This document shows positions 1 to 8,346 of a stretch of 64,000 nucleotides of DNA, piece by piece. The translations under genes were made by a program, and so were the position numbers. The notes under the pieces were generated by a model that was not told the DNA's origin, did no database searches, and worked only from the letters and a program-made list of their open reading frames with translations. Positions within the stretch are counted from its first letter, which is position 1. Each line of letters opens with the position of its first letter. This DNA comes from Erwinia sp. HDF1-3R (lineage in GTDB: Bacteria > Pseudomonadota > Gammaproteobacteria > Enterobacterales > Enterobacteriaceae): positions 1,674,001 through 1,738,000 of the forward strand of contig NZ_CP155071.1 of NCBI RefSeq assembly GCF_039621855.1, in the 5' to 3' direction.

Positions 1-455
1 GCATGACGGTGTGCCTCGCGAAGCCCCAGATGCACGCAGATGGCGTGCAGCGTAATATCGCGATGGGGGAGGGTCACCTTACAGTGCAGCAATCCGCGCT
101 TCTCCGTACCCTCGACGGAGATATCCCGGTTCTCATACTCCACAATGGGAAAGCGGGACATCACCGCGTTGCCATGGTGTCCCTCGGGATAGACGGCATT
201 GCGGCCATAGGCAAAATCATTCCACATGGTATCAGCCAGAAATTCGTAATGAGGTGTGTCAGGCCAGTCTTCAATCTGCAGCTGATTGACGGCGTGACTG
301 CCCATCACCTCCTGTAAAAAAACAATATCCGCCGAGGTGGCCCGAACTGCATCGCGCAATTCTGGCAGGATAAAGCGACGGTTGAAGGCGTTGAAACCCT
401 TATGCGTATTGATCGTCAGGACTTTTAATGAAAATCCTTGCGGTTTTTGTGACAT
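1..455 (-). CDS. ybhP: YbhP, endonuclease/exonuclease/phosphatase-family protein (3' part missing)
   Basis: The reverse strand encodes about 151 residues of an EEP-fold (DNase I-like) metal-dependent phosphodiesterase or nuclease. The start ATG at 455-453 follows an AGGAGAG ribosome site. Family motifs visible are [11 protein letters not shown] near the N terminus, the metal-binding Glu in DIVFLQEV, and a stretch with [19 protein letters not shown] that includes the usual HGNA segment. The C-terminal catalytic His/Asp part lies beyond the window edge. The divergently placed ybhQ supports the name, since the two are adjacent in E. coli. The physiological substrate is unknown. In E. coli ybhP sits beside a cardiolipin synthase gene, but that side is not visible here. 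Confidence 0.85.
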   Translation of the reverse strand, partial: MSQKPQGFSLKVLTINTHKGFNAFNRRFILPELRDAVRATSADIVFLQEVMGSHAVNQLQIEDWPDTPHYEFLADTMWNDFAYGRNAVYPEGHHGNAVMSRFPIVEYENRDISVEGTEKRGLLHCKVTLPHRDITLHAICVHLGLREAHRH

Positions 456-636
456 ACTGTGCGCGCTCTCCTTTTCGTCGTGCGAAGAATAAAGTGTAGT
501 CTTTGTCACAAAATAGTGCCGGGCAGCCTCATTATTTGCGGCATTATCCGAAAAGTGGGGTAGTCTGAAGAATGCGCTATCGCTTACTGTGATAGCCAAA
601 CTGGGCGACCGATGTTGGGTGTGCCAGGAGAAGAAA

Positions 637-1032
637 ATGAAATGGTCTAATCGTATCCAGATTGTCACCGGACAAGCCTGCGTACATATCATGTTGCACC
701 TGCTGCTGATTGCAGCGCTGGTGTGGGGATGGAAACACCAAAGCCTGCTGCATGTCACCATGGTTTTACTGGCGCTTTATGCCTGCGTATTTACCGCCAT
801 GTTGTTGACACAGCGTCTGCCGCATCTGCGCCGCGTTGGCGACTTCCTTGAGGATGTCACCACCACCTACTATTTTGGGGCGGCCATGCTGGTACTCTAC
901 CTGCTGTCACGCGTTGTTCACCATAACCTGCTGCTGGGCTGTGTGGGTGTACTGATGCTGACCGGGCCCGCGCTGGTTTCACTGCTGGCGAAAGAGCCGG
1001 TTCGTCGTGCCGTCAGGCCACGCCACCGCTGA
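637..1032 (+). CDS. ybhQ: YbhQ, small inner-membrane protein
   Basis: A 131-residue, very hydrophobic protein with about four membrane helices. It closely matches what I recall of E. coli YbhQ, including the [14 protein letters not shown] and [11 protein letters not shown] segments. An upstream in-frame ATG exists at 589, but the ATG at 637 is preferred. It is preceded by an AGGAG site (626-630) and gives the family N terminus MKW. No enzymatic motif is seen and the function is not known. The gene lies between ybhP and rhlE as in E. coli and ends in its own hairpin terminator. Confidence 0.88.
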   Translation: MKWSNRIQIVTGQACVHIMLHLLLIAALVWGWKHQSLLHVTMVLLALYACVFTAMLLTQRLPHLRRVGDFLEDVTTTYYFGAAMLVLYLLSRVVHHNLLLGCVGVLMLTGPALVSLLAKEPVRRAVRPRHR

Positions 1033-1036
1033 GACG

Positions 1037-1066
1037 AAACGGGCCGCATACGCGGCCCGTTTTATT
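1037..1066 (+). terminator. Rho-independent terminator of ybhQ
   Basis: An 11-bp perfect stem (1037-1047 pairing with 1052-1062, core ACGGGCCGC) with a 4-nt loop runs into TTTTATT. It begins five bases after the ybhQ stop codon. Confidence 0.85.
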
Positions 1067-1111
1067 AAAGCCATTTTACGACTTCATGCTACTGCATCAG
1101 ACCTCATCCCC

Positions 1112-1230
1112 CCGCTAACGTTTACACCTCGCTGCATAAGCCTTATCACCTCCGCTAACGTTTCCACTCGCTGCATAAGCCTGATCACCCCTGCGAGCGT
1201 TTATACCTCGCTGCATAGGATCTCACCCTA
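1112..1230. repeat. Three imperfect tandem copies of a 39-40 bp unit
   Basis: Units start near 1112, 1152 and 1191. Each has the pattern CCGCTAACGTTT, then CTCGCTGCATAAGCCT, then ATCACC; the third copy is more diverged. The repeat sits in the roughly 425-bp gene-free gap between ybhQ and rhlE. A reading frame runs through it (1007-1423), but its residues simply mirror the repeat and it does not look like a protein. The rhlE promoter presumably lies between this repeat and 1490. Confidence 0.75.
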
Positions 1231-1492
1231 CGACTGGCGTATATATGCCGCATCAGACGCAGAATGCCGGTCCGCCCTTAGGGGGACGGGGCGTTTCTGG
1301 TGTAAAAATGCCGTTTTTATCGGCTCGCAAAGAAACGCTCTCTGTGAGGGGATAACATCTGTTATAATCTGCCGCTTACGCACCGTGGTTTGTGCTCCCT
1401 TTCAAACGTCTGGCGAAGCCTGACGTCATATTCTCCCCCTGGAAACTACACCCTTAAATGCGGTCAGGGCGGATCCGGAGTCAGTCAATTTT

Positions 1493-2929
1493 ATGTCATT
1501 TGATTCTCTCGGCCTTAATGCCGACATTCTGCGTGCTGTTGCAGAGCAGGGTTATAACGAGCCAACGCCAATCCAGCGTCAGGCGATCCCGGTTGTCTTA
1601 GCTGGTCGTGACCTGATGGCCAGCGCCCAGACCGGTACCGGTAAAACGGCCGGCTTTACGCTTCCCCTGCTGCAAATGCTGAGCAGCGCGACCCCCCATC
1701 CTAAAGGGCGTCGTCCGGTTCGTGCGCTGATTTTAACCCCGACCCGCGAACTGGCGGCTCAGGTGGGTGAAAACGTGCAGGACTACAGTAAATACCTTGA
1801 TATTCGTTCGCTGGTGGTTTTCGGCGGCGTCAGCATCAACCCGCAGATGATGAAGCTGCGCGGCGGCGTTGACGTACTGGTCGCTACGCCGGGTCGTCTG
1901 CTGGATCTGGAACATCAGAATGCGGTAGACCTGTCTCAGGTTGAGATTCTGGTCCTGGATGAAGCTGACCGTATGCTGGATATGGGCTTTATTCACGATA
2001 TCCGTCGCGTGCTGTCCAAACTGCCTGCTAAGCGTCAGAACCTGCTGTTCTCCGCGACCTTCTCTGACGAGATCAAAGGTCTGGCAGAAAAGCTGCTGCA
2101 AAACCCGGAGCAGGTCTCCGTGGCGCGCCGCAACACCGCCTCCGAGCAGATTTCTCAGCACGTGCATTTCGTTGATAAGAAACGTAAAAGAGAACTGCTG
2201 TCGTTCCTGATCGGGCGCGATAACTGGCAGCAGGTACTGGTCTTTACCCGTACCAAACACGGTGCCAACCACCTTGCCGAGCAGCTGAATAAAGATGGCA
2301 TTGGCTCTGCGGCCATTCATGGCAACAAAAGCCAGGGCGCCCGTACTCGTGCGCTGAGCGATTTCAAAGAGGGTAAAATCCGCGTCCTGGTGGCGACGGA
2401 TATCGCCGCGCGTGGTATTGATATCTCTGAACTGCCGCACGTAGTGAACTATGAGCTGCCAAACGTGCCGGAAGACTATGTTCACCGTATTGGTCGTACC
2501 GGCCGCGCTGCGGCAACGGGCGAAGCCCTTTCGCTGGTCTGCGTGGACGAACACAAGCTGCTGCGCGATATCGAACGCGTGCTGAAGCGTGAGATCCCGC
2601 GTATCGCCATTGACGGCTATGAGCCGGATCCGTCTATCAAGGCCGATCCGATCCAGAATGGTCGTCAGCAGCGCGGTGGCGGTGGCGGCGGCGGCGGTGG
2701 TGGCGGTGCAGGCCGTGGGCGCGGCGCGCCGCAGGGCAACCGCGGTGGCGAACGTGGTCAGGGCGGAAATCGCGGCAATGGTGGCGAACGCAGTGCAGCC
2801 TCAGGTGAACGCAGCCAGGGTAACGGCCAGCGTCGCCAGGCCAACGGCAGTGGCCGCAGCGCCAGGCCAGAAGGCGGAAGCGCCGCACCGCGTGGCGTGA
2901 CCCGCCAGCGCCGGTCTAATCCGAGCTGA
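1493..2929 (+). CDS. rhlE: ATP-dependent RNA helicase RhlE (DEAD-box)
   Basis: A 478-residue DEAD-box helicase that unwinds RNA duplexes; the family acts in ribosome assembly and RNA turnover. Motifs in order are the Q motif ([14 protein letters not shown], about residues 20-33), Walker A AQTGTGKT (45-52), DEAD (about 156-159), SAT (about 187) and HRIGRTGR (about 331). The C-terminal 90 residues are basic and Gly-rich, with an eleven-Gly run followed by RGR/RGG-type segments, a typical unstructured RNA-binding tail. It is slightly longer than E. coli RhlE (about 454 aa) because of this tail. The ATG at 1493 gives the family start MSFDSLGL. Confidence 0.97.
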   Translation: MSFDSLGLNADILRAVAEQGYNEPTPIQRQAIPVVLAGRDLMASAQTGTGKTAGFTLPLLQMLSSATPHPKGRRPVRALILTPTRELAAQVGENVQDYSKYLDIRSLVVFGGVSINPQMMKLRGGVDVLVATPGRLLDLEHQNAVDLSQVEILVLDEADRMLDMGFIHDIRRVLSKLPAKRQNLLFSATFSDEIKGLAEKLLQNPEQVSVARRNTASEQISQHVHFVDKKRKRELLSFLIGRDNWQQVLVFTRTKHGANHLAEQLNKDGIGSAAIHGNKSQGARTRALSDFKEGKIRVLVATDIAARGIDISELPHVVNYELPNVPEDYVHRIGRTGRAAATGEALSLVCVDEHKLLRDIERVLKREIPRIAIDGYEPDPSIKADPIQNGRQQRGGGGGGGGGGGAGRGRGAPQGNRGGERGQGGNRGNGGERSAASGERSQGNGQRRQANGSGRSARPEGGSAAPRGVTRQRRSNPS

Positions 2930-2997
2930 TATTAACACGCTTAATCCAGGCTGGGTTTCATGCGCGTAATGTAAGCAGGCATTAACGCTTTCTAACC

Positions 2998-3024
2998 AGG
3001 GGGATCGCCCAGATCCCCCTTATT
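2998..3024 (+). terminator. Probable terminator between rhlE and dusC
   Basis: A 9-bp stem AGGGGGATC (2998-3006) pairs with GATCCCCCT (3012-3020) around a 5-nt loop and is followed by TATTAA. The T-run is weak, so termination may be partial. Confidence 0.6.
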
Positions 3025-3042
3025 AACGCAATGGGTTGTGAC

Positions 3043-4011
3043 ATGCGTGTTCTACTGGCCCCGATGGAGGGCGTGCTTGACTCGCTGGTACGCGAACTGC
3101 TTACCGAAGTTAATGACTACGATCTCTGCATCACTGAATTCTTGCGGGTTGTTGACCAGCTACTCCCGATTAAATCCTTTTCTCGCCTTTGCCCCGAGCT
3201 TAATCATGCCAGTCGCACACCTGCGGGTACGCGCGTACGTATTCAGCTGTTAGGCCAGTCGCCTGAATGGCTGGCGGAAAACGCCTTTCGCGCGGCGGAG
3301 CTGGGTTCGTGGGGTGTCGATCTCAACTGTGGCTGTCCCTCGAAGACGGTCAACGGCAGCGGCGGCGGCGCCACGCTGTTAAAAGATCCTGAGCTGATAT
3401 ATCGCGGCGCGAAAGCGATGCGCCAGGCCGTACCTGCGCATTTACCGGTGACGGTGAAGGTGCGTTTGGGATGGGCTTCCGACGACCAGCGATTTGAAAT
3501 AGCCGATGCGGTTCAGCAGGCCGGTGCCACCGAGCTGGCCGTGCATGGGCGAACAAAAGAGGATGGCTACCAGGCCGATCGCATTAACTGGCAGGCCATT
3601 GGCGAAATTCGCCAGCGGCTGACCATCCCGGTGATTGCTAACGGGGAGATCTGGGACTGGCAGAGCGCGCAGAACTGCCTGGCGGTGACCGGCTGTGATG
3701 CGGTGATGATTGGTCGCGGCGCGCTAAACGTGCCAAACCTGAGCCGGGTCATAAAGGATAATGTGCCGCCCATGCCGTGGCCGGAAGTGGTCAGGCTGTT
3801 GCAAAAGTATGTCCGGCTGGAAAAGCAGGGTGACACCGGTTTGTACCACGTGGCGCGCATTAAGCAGTGGCTGGGATATCTGCGTAAAGTGTATCCGCAG
3901 GCCGATATGCTGTTTGCAGACATCCGACCGCTTAAGCGCTCCGTTGATATTGCGCGGGCGATTGAGGCGGCGGCTGTCACATTTCCCAATATTCTTAACG
4001 GGATCTCTTAG
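3043..4011 (+). CDS. dusC: tRNA-dihydrouridine(16) synthase DusC
   Basis: A 322-residue FMN-dependent enzyme that reduces uridine 16 of tRNA to dihydrouridine. It shows the N-terminal [13 protein letters not shown] flavin site, the catalytic-Cys segment [19 protein letters not shown] (Cys about residue 98), [27 protein letters not shown] and the phosphate-binding VMIGRGAL. An in-frame ATG lies at 3031, but the ATG at 3043 matches the family N terminus. The protein aligns along its length with E. coli DusC (formerly YohI). Here dusC sits next to rhlE rather than near yohC/yohD, so the gene order has been rearranged relative to E. coli. Confidence 0.95.
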   Translation: MRVLLAPMEGVLDSLVRELLTEVNDYDLCITEFLRVVDQLLPIKSFSRLCPELNHASRTPAGTRVRIQLLGQSPEWLAENAFRAAELGSWGVDLNCGCPSKTVNGSGGGATLLKDPELIYRGAKAMRQAVPAHLPVTVKVRLGWASDDQRFEIADAVQQAGATELAVHGRTKEDGYQADRINWQAIGEIRQRLTIPVIANGEIWDWQSAQNCLAVTGCDAVMIGRGALNVPNLSRVIKDNVPPMPWPEVVRLLQKYVRLEKQGDTGLYHVARIKQWLGYLRKVYPQADMLFADIRPLKRSVDIARAIEAAAVTFPNILNGIS

Positions 4012-4027
4012 TCTGCTAAGGGTATGA

Positions 4028-4043
4028 TGTGACTCACATCACA
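4028..4043. promoter_or_regulatory. Candidate CRP half-site pair at the start of the MFS gene
   Basis: The sequence TGTGA-N6-TCACA occurs exactly (TGTGACTCACATCACA), matching the inner consensus of a CRP site. It overlaps the GTG start at 4029 and lies 19 bp before the alternative ATG at 4062. This position is unusual for an activator, so it may be a repression site or chance. Confidence 0.35.
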
Positions 4044-5255
4044 CCTATTTCTGGTCCCGTCATGTCCTCAGCAGCTTTATCCAGCGCCCAGCTCAATAAG
4101 CGTATTATCTCGGTCGTTATATTCACCTTCTTTTGCTACCTCTCTATTGGCCTGCCGCTGGCGGTACTGCCCGGCTACGTGCATAACGATCTGGGCTACA
4201 GTTCGTTTATGGCCGGGTTGATTATCAGCCTGCAATACTTTGCCACGCTGATCAGCCGACCGCAGGCGGGGCGCTATGCCGATCTGCTCGGCCCCAAAAA
4301 GGTAGTGCTGATGGGGCTGTTACTCTGTGGAGTTAGCGGCCTGTTCACCCTGCTGGCGGTGACGGTCCACGGCAGTGCGCTCACCAGCCTGCTGCTGCTG
4401 GCTGCCGGAAGGATCGCGTTGGGTCTGGGGGAGAGCCTGACCGCAACGGGTTCGATTCTGTGGGGGATAAATATTGTCGGCACGCTACAGAGCGCGCGGG
4501 TGATCTCCTGGAACGGTGTGGCAACCTACCTGGCGATGGCCCTGGGGGCACCGCTCGGCGTGATGCTCAACTCCGCGTTTGGTATCCCCGGCTTTGCGGT
4601 GTTGATTATGCTGATGGCGATTTTTGGCTTCTGGCTGGCGACTCGCCGTCCGGCGGTAGTGGTGGCAGTGGGGCAGCGCATTCCTTTCACCCAGGTGTTC
4701 TCGCGGATCTGGCTGTATGGGCTTTGTCTGGGGCTGGGTACGGTTGGCTTCGGAACCATTGCCACCTTTATCACCCTGTATTTTTCCAGTCACGGCTGGC
4801 ACGGGGCGGCTTTTTCCCTGACTCTGTTTAGCCTGGGCTTTGTGGTGATGAGGCTGATTTTCAGCAGCTTTATCGGGCGGTTTGGCGGCATCCGGGTGTC
4901 GCTGTTTTCCTTTGTTATTGAGTGTATTGGACTGCTGCTGATCTGGCAGGGCCACTCATCCTGGATGGTGGACGTGGGCGCATTCCTCACCGGTTCCGGC
5001 TTCTCGCTGGTGTTTCCCGCTCTTGGCGTGGAGGCTATTCGCCGGGTGGCTCCGCAGAATCAGGGGTCAGCGCTGGGGCTCTATTCCGCATTTCTGGATT
5101 TTGGCCTGGGTATTACCGGCCCGGTGGCCGGGCTGCTAATCGGGCGCTGGGGCGTGGATTCAATCTACCTGGCGGCGGCCCTGGTAGTGATGGTGGCGCT
5201 GTTTATCACCGTGCGGCTTCGACTGATTACGCCGCCGAACGAGAATACCGCCTAA
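4029..5255 (+). CDS. MFS efflux transporter, YhhS/YfcJ family
   Basis: A 408-residue, 12-helix major facilitator protein. Visible features are the family start of helix 1 (YLSIGLPLAVLPGYVH), the MFS motif region SRPQAGRYADLLGPKK between helices 2 and 3, the GESLTATGSILWG segment, and VFPALGVEAIRRV near the C terminus. All are typical of the YhhS/YfcJ group of predicted sugar or drug exporters; the substrate is not known. The reading frame opens with GTG at 4029 behind AAGGG; an ATG at 4062 is an alternative start. It follows dusC by 17 bp on the same strand and may be co-transcribed. I cannot decide between YhhS and YfcJ, so no symbol is given. Confidence 0.85.
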   Translation: MTHITPISGPVMSSAALSSAQLNKRIISVVIFTFFCYLSIGLPLAVLPGYVHNDLGYSSFMAGLIISLQYFATLISRPQAGRYADLLGPKKVVLMGLLLCGVSGLFTLLAVTVHGSALTSLLLLAAGRIALGLGESLTATGSILWGINIVGTLQSARVISWNGVATYLAMALGAPLGVMLNSAFGIPGFAVLIMLMAIFGFWLATRRPAVVVAVGQRIPFTQVFSRIWLYGLCLGLGTVGFGTIATFITLYFSSHGWHGAAFSLTLFSLGFVVMRLIFSSFIGRFGGIRVSLFSFVIECIGLLLIWQGHSSWMVDVGAFLTGSGFSLVFPALGVEAIRRVAPQNQGSALGLYSAFLDFGLGITGPVAGLLIGRWGVDSIYLAAALVVMVALFITVRLRLITPPNENTA

Positions 5256-5675
5256 GCCAACCTGCTGACAGCCAGCACCGGGAAAGGGCGCATCGGATTT
5301 AACCGGGCTGGTAGCCGCAGATGCGCCGCCTGGGGCGTTGCACCAGGCGCAGCGGCTCAATAGGCTTAATAGTGCACATTTCAGCCCAGCCGATGAGCGC
5401 TGGGCTATGTCAGTTTGCCGCGACGGGCGTTCGCGTAGCAGTCATTATCTTTGGGCGCCGCCGTATATATAGAGCAGATAACAGTAACAGGCTCAGCGGC
5501 CTGATGATTGGTTTTGCTGACCGTAGCTGGCCATAGCTTTCTATTAATTCCTGAACCTTTCGTGCGCAATAAGCTTATCTATCAGACCTTTCCCTCTCAC
5601 TCTGTCCAGCCCGATCCTGTACCCTGGAAAGAAAAATGGTCCTGATGACGTAAGTTGAGGAGTTAACTCACCACT
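5256..5675. other. Intergenic region before the DUF481 gene
   Basis: About 420 bp without a convincing gene. It contains a hairpin with arms CGCCTGG (5327-5333) and CCAGGCG (5343-5349) that could end the MFS transcript, though no T-run follows. The promoter of the next gene presumably lies in the AT-richer stretch 5540-5660; I cannot place boxes with confidence. Confidence 0.4.
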
Positions 5676-6701
5676 ATGCCCCACTCAATTCGCGGCGGCC
5701 CTGCGCGAGCTGGCCTGCTAACCTGTCTGCTGGTCTCTCCGCCTTTTGCCATCGCTGATACCGTCTGGATGAAAAATGGTGACCGGGTCAGCGGCACGGT
5801 GCGCTCGCTCAGCGACGGCAAGCTGGTCATAGACACCGGCTATGCGGGAACGGTATCGCTAAACTGGAATGCAGTAAGTACCCTGTCCAGCGAAAAGGAT
5901 TTTGACGTCCGTAACGGTAAAAGCAGCAAAACCTTTAAAGCCCGCCTTGAAGCCACCGATGCTGGCTACATTATCGTGCATCAGGGAGAAAGCCAGCAGC
6001 GCGTGCCCGTCGCCCGATTTGAAGAGTTCCTTAAGCCAAAGCCGAAAACGGCTGCGCTGAGCTGGACGGGGAATATTGATGCGGGTGTCAGCCTGAAAAA
6101 GGCTTCTACCCGCACTCAGGATTACAATCTCGCCTATAACAACAAAGTGAATGTCGGTAAGTGGCGTAATGACTTTGGCGGAACTTACAACCGCGAAGAA
6201 GAAGACGGTACGATGAATACCGATAATTACAGTCTGCGCTATGCGCTGGACTATATGTTTCGCGATCGGTATTTCTGGCAGGGCAGGGCGAGCTATAAGC
6301 GTGACTGGGTAGAGGATATTTCCCAGCAGGGTTTGATCGGCACCGGTCCCGGCTACCAGTTTTGGGATGATGAGCTGGGTTCATTTTCGATGTCGCTTTT
6401 AGGCGGTGCTTTTGCCTACAGTTACAGCGATGGCAGTTCAGATAGCCATTTTGGGGCTTCAGTACGCTGGGACTATCAGCGTTTCCTTCGGGGCAGGACG
6501 CTGTCGCTTTTCACGCACGGTGAAGTGGGTCATTCGCTGGATGACGATGCTATTTTCAGTATGGATGCGGAGGTGGGATTGCGTTATCAGCTCACCAGCT
6601 GGTCATCGCTTAATATCACCTATGGTCATAACCTGATTAGCGGCACGCGTGATACGCTTAACGAGCGGAGTTTTATTACCGGGCTGGGGGTTAAGTGGTA
6701 G
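5676..6701 (+). CDS. DUF481 (YdiY-like) outer-membrane or periplasmic protein
   Basis: 341 residues. An N-terminal secretion signal (about residues 1-27, ending PFAIA) is followed by a small beta domain, DTVWMKNGDRVSGTV, of the kind found at the start of these proteins. The rest is a beta-rich domain of alternating aromatic strands (for example FSMSLLGGAFAYSYS, YQLTSWSSLNITYGH) ending in GLGVKW, an outer-membrane beta-barrel style terminus. This matches DUF481, the family of E. coli YdiY (about 252 aa); the extra length is the N-terminal domain. A GGAG ribosome site lies at about 5657. The function of the family is not established. Confidence 0.8.
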   Translation: MPHSIRGGPARAGLLTCLLVSPPFAIADTVWMKNGDRVSGTVRSLSDGKLVIDTGYAGTVSLNWNAVSTLSSEKDFDVRNGKSSKTFKARLEATDAGYIIVHQGESQQRVPVARFEEFLKPKPKTAALSWTGNIDAGVSLKKASTRTQDYNLAYNNKVNVGKWRNDFGGTYNREEEDGTMNTDNYSLRYALDYMFRDRYFWQGRASYKRDWVEDISQQGLIGTGPGYQFWDDELGSFSMSLLGGAFAYSYSDGSSDSHFGASVRWDYQRFLRGRTLSLFTHGEVGHSLDDDAIFSMDAEVGLRYQLTSWSSLNITYGHNLISGTRDTLNERSFITGLGVKW

Positions 6702-6751
6702 TTCAGTCGTTTTTTCGCAGCGGGCATACCATCCCGGCGTGAGTGTCGCCT

Positions 6752-6874
6752 GGTGTGGCAGAGGCTTGTGCCGTCGCCTACGGGTGCGGCCCGGTGTGAC
6801 AGAGGCTTGTGTAGTCGCCTACGTGTGGTGGCCGGTGCGACAGAGGCCCGTGTGGTCGCCAACGGGTGGGGCCC
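6752..6874. repeat. Three tandem copies of a 41-bp GC-rich unit
   Basis: Copies are 6752-6792, 6793-6833 and 6834-6874, each of exactly 41 bp. Each begins GGTGYGRCAGAGGC and carries GTCGCC(T/A)ACG. The start of a fourth copy (GGTGCCAGG) leads directly into module A. A 47-bp relative occupies the same place before module A in cluster 2. Confidence 0.85.
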
Positions 6875-6881
6875 GGTGCCA

Positions 6882-7100
6882 GGCGGTCCTCGCGCCGCGC
6901 ATGGCGCGGTTCCTTCGCTCCGCTTGTCGACCTTTCGGAGCGGGCAGTGACGGGACATCCCTGTCCCGGCATGCCCTTGTGCCAGCCTCCCTGCTGGCCC
7001 ATCCGGGTCTTCCTCTCTACGCTCAGCGCTGCGGAATGCCTGTCACCGGGCCCCACCCGTCTGCTTCTTTGCATTGTGCTGGCTGCGGGTAAGTGCGGTT
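6882..7100. repeat. Module A, copy 1
   Basis: A roughly 220-bp conserved unit running from GGCGGTCCTCGCGCCGCGC to GGCTGCGGGTAAG. It contains short palindromes such as GGGACATCCCTGTCCC. Near-identical copies lie at 7325-7546, 24229-24445 and 25108-25320, and a deleted copy at 24715-24830. Confidence 0.85.
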
Positions 7101-7324
7101 TCGGGGTTATATGAAACTCTGGATCAGGTGTGGAAACGGAAAGAACGCTGTAAATAAGAAATCATCTTTGCCAAAGACTCCGTGTTGTCACTGGAGCCTG
7201 ATGCTGCAAAGATGTTGCCTGTGGGGGCGCATGATGTACGGAGGTTCCGATGAATGTCGCCTGCGGATAGTGCCCGTTGCGCTAGAGGCTTAGTGCCGTC
7301 GCCTACGGCTGGGACCCGGTGCCT

Positions 7325-7546
7325 GGCGGTCCTCGCGCCGCGCGTGGCGCGGTTCCTTCGCTCCGCTCGTCGACCTTTCGGAGCGGTCATGACGTGACAT
7401 CCCTGTCCCGGCATGCCCTTGTGCCAGCCTCCCTGCTGGCCCATCCGGGTCTTCCTCTCTGCACTCAGCGCTGCGGATTGCCTGTCACCGGGCCCCACCC
7501 GTCTGCTTATTGCATTGTGCTGGCTGCGGGTAAGGGCGGTGTCGGA
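7325..7546. repeat. Module A, copy 2
   Basis: Nearly identical to 6882-7100. The two copies are separated by about 220 bp of diverged sequence that corresponds loosely to the spacer duplicated in cluster 2. Confidence 0.85.
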
Positions 7547-7573
7547 GATTCCCGGAAACTCTTCGCCAGATAT

Positions 7574-7770
7574 GAATGCGTACAGGAAATATGCAATGAC
7601 CAAAATAGTTGGGATATGAAGAAAATCAGAAGACTGGGAATGCACAGTTTATTGTGACTGGTTTTTTCGTGGTGCAGATAAATGACCTAAATAGCGGCAC
7701 CAAAAACTAAATCGAAAAGTGAGCCGAATCCTGCGCGAGAGCAAACCTTAACGGGGATAGGCTATGAAAT
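7574..7770. repeat. Module C, copy 1
   Basis: An AT-richer unit starting GAATGCGTACAGGAAATATG and including AATAGCGGCACCAAAAAC and CCTTAACGGGGATAGGC. It recurs with few differences at 25351-25545, immediately after module A in both clusters. Confidence 0.85.
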
Positions 7771-7893
7771 CTGCGGACAGATAAACGGTTTTACCGGAGC
7801 AGCTCAGTAGCCCGCGGACAGATAAACGGTTTTACCGGAGCAGCTCAGCAGCCTGCGGACAGATAAACGGTTTTACTTAAAGCAGCTCAGCAG
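7771..7893. repeat. Three tandem copies of a second 41-bp unit
   Basis: Copies start at 7771, 7812 and 7853 with the core TGCGGACAGATAAACGG; the third diverges at its 3' end (TACTTAAAGC). Cluster 2 holds only one copy, which matches the third, so the copy number differs between clusters. Confidence 0.85.
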
Positions 7894-7901
7894 CCTGAGA
7901 G

Positions 7902-8104
7902 GTGGATAATCCCTGCGGGTGACGGGTAATCCGCAGCGCTGCGGCGAAGACGGAAGGCCAGGCGAGGGCAGCAGGGATGCTGCACTCAGGGAGCGGCGGG
8001 CAGGGATGCCCGCTCGCGACCGGGCCGTCCGGCCTGAAGTCGGAGCCAAAGGCACCACGCAACGCGTGGCGCGAGGACGCCCGTCACCCGCAGGGATTAT
8101 CCAC
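7902..8104. repeat. Module D, copy 1: 203-bp element with 25-bp perfect terminal inverted repeats
   Basis: The first 25 bases (7902-7926, beginning GTGGATAATCCCTGCGGGTG) are the exact reverse complement of the last 25 (8080-8104). Inside are further palindromes: CCGCAGCGCTGCGG, GCGGGCAGGGATGCCCGC and a GGGCCGTCCGGCC-like stem. The whole unit should fold into a long branched hairpin. Extra single copies of the right-hand repeat follow at about 8147-8165. A second element of identical length lies at 25597-25799. It resembles a MITE or large REP-type element, with no coding capacity. Confidence 0.85.
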
Positions 8105-8218
8105 CGGCACAGCAGAAATTGCAGCCAGCACAACCCACCGGCACCCGCAGGGATTATCCACCGGCTCCTCAGATATCACAGCCTGCAACCCACAAAAGCT
8201 CTCCACCAAATGCCGAAA

Positions 8219-8252
8219 ATAAAAAAGGGCTCATGATCAACATGAACCCTTC
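8219..8252 (-). terminator. Rho-independent terminator of ldtB
   Basis: On the reverse strand AAGGGTTCATG and CATGAGCCCTT pair around a TTGAT loop and are followed by TTTTTATTTT. It lies about 95 bp downstream of the ldtB stop codon and is well formed. Confidence 0.85.
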
Positions 8253-8346
8253 CATTCAAAGCTGGTGAAACGCTGCCCGGTAGCTGAAGCGAATTACTAC
8301 ACCCTTAGCTCCAGCAACTCGCCCGCTTTACCGCAGGTTAAAACTA

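Larger units (their letters stand above)
6702..8217. repeat. Repeat cluster 1: mosaic of structured non-coding repeat modules
   Basis: About 1.5 kb with no credible gene. It is made of modules that recur in the same order about 17.5 kb away in repeat cluster 2 (24.0-25.9 kb). The order is a tandem 41-bp unit (6752-6874), module A (6882-7100 and again 7325-7546), module C (from 7574), a second 41-bp tandem unit (7771-7893), and the inverted-repeat-bounded module D (7902-8104) with repeat tails to about 8190. All frames contain short open stretches that merely read through the repeats. No transposase or known RNA family is recognised. Confidence 0.85.

Noticed and set aside
1007-1423. 138-codon forward frame after ybhQ
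   Set aside because: It runs through the ybhQ terminator and the 40-bp tandem repeat; its residues echo the repeat and no ribosome site precedes it.
1733-2554. 273-codon reverse frame across rhlE
   Set aside because: It lies antisense to conserved helicase motifs in a GC-rich gene; a typical shadow frame.
7124-7645. 173-codon reverse frame in repeat cluster 1 (and similar frames at 24226-25422)
   Set aside because: These frames cross module boundaries and recur only because the repeats recur; codon use is that of non-coding GC-rich repeats.
6752-8190. CRISPR array
   Set aside because: The repeats are directly abutting tandem units or dispersed modules without regular unique spacers, and no cas gene is nearby.
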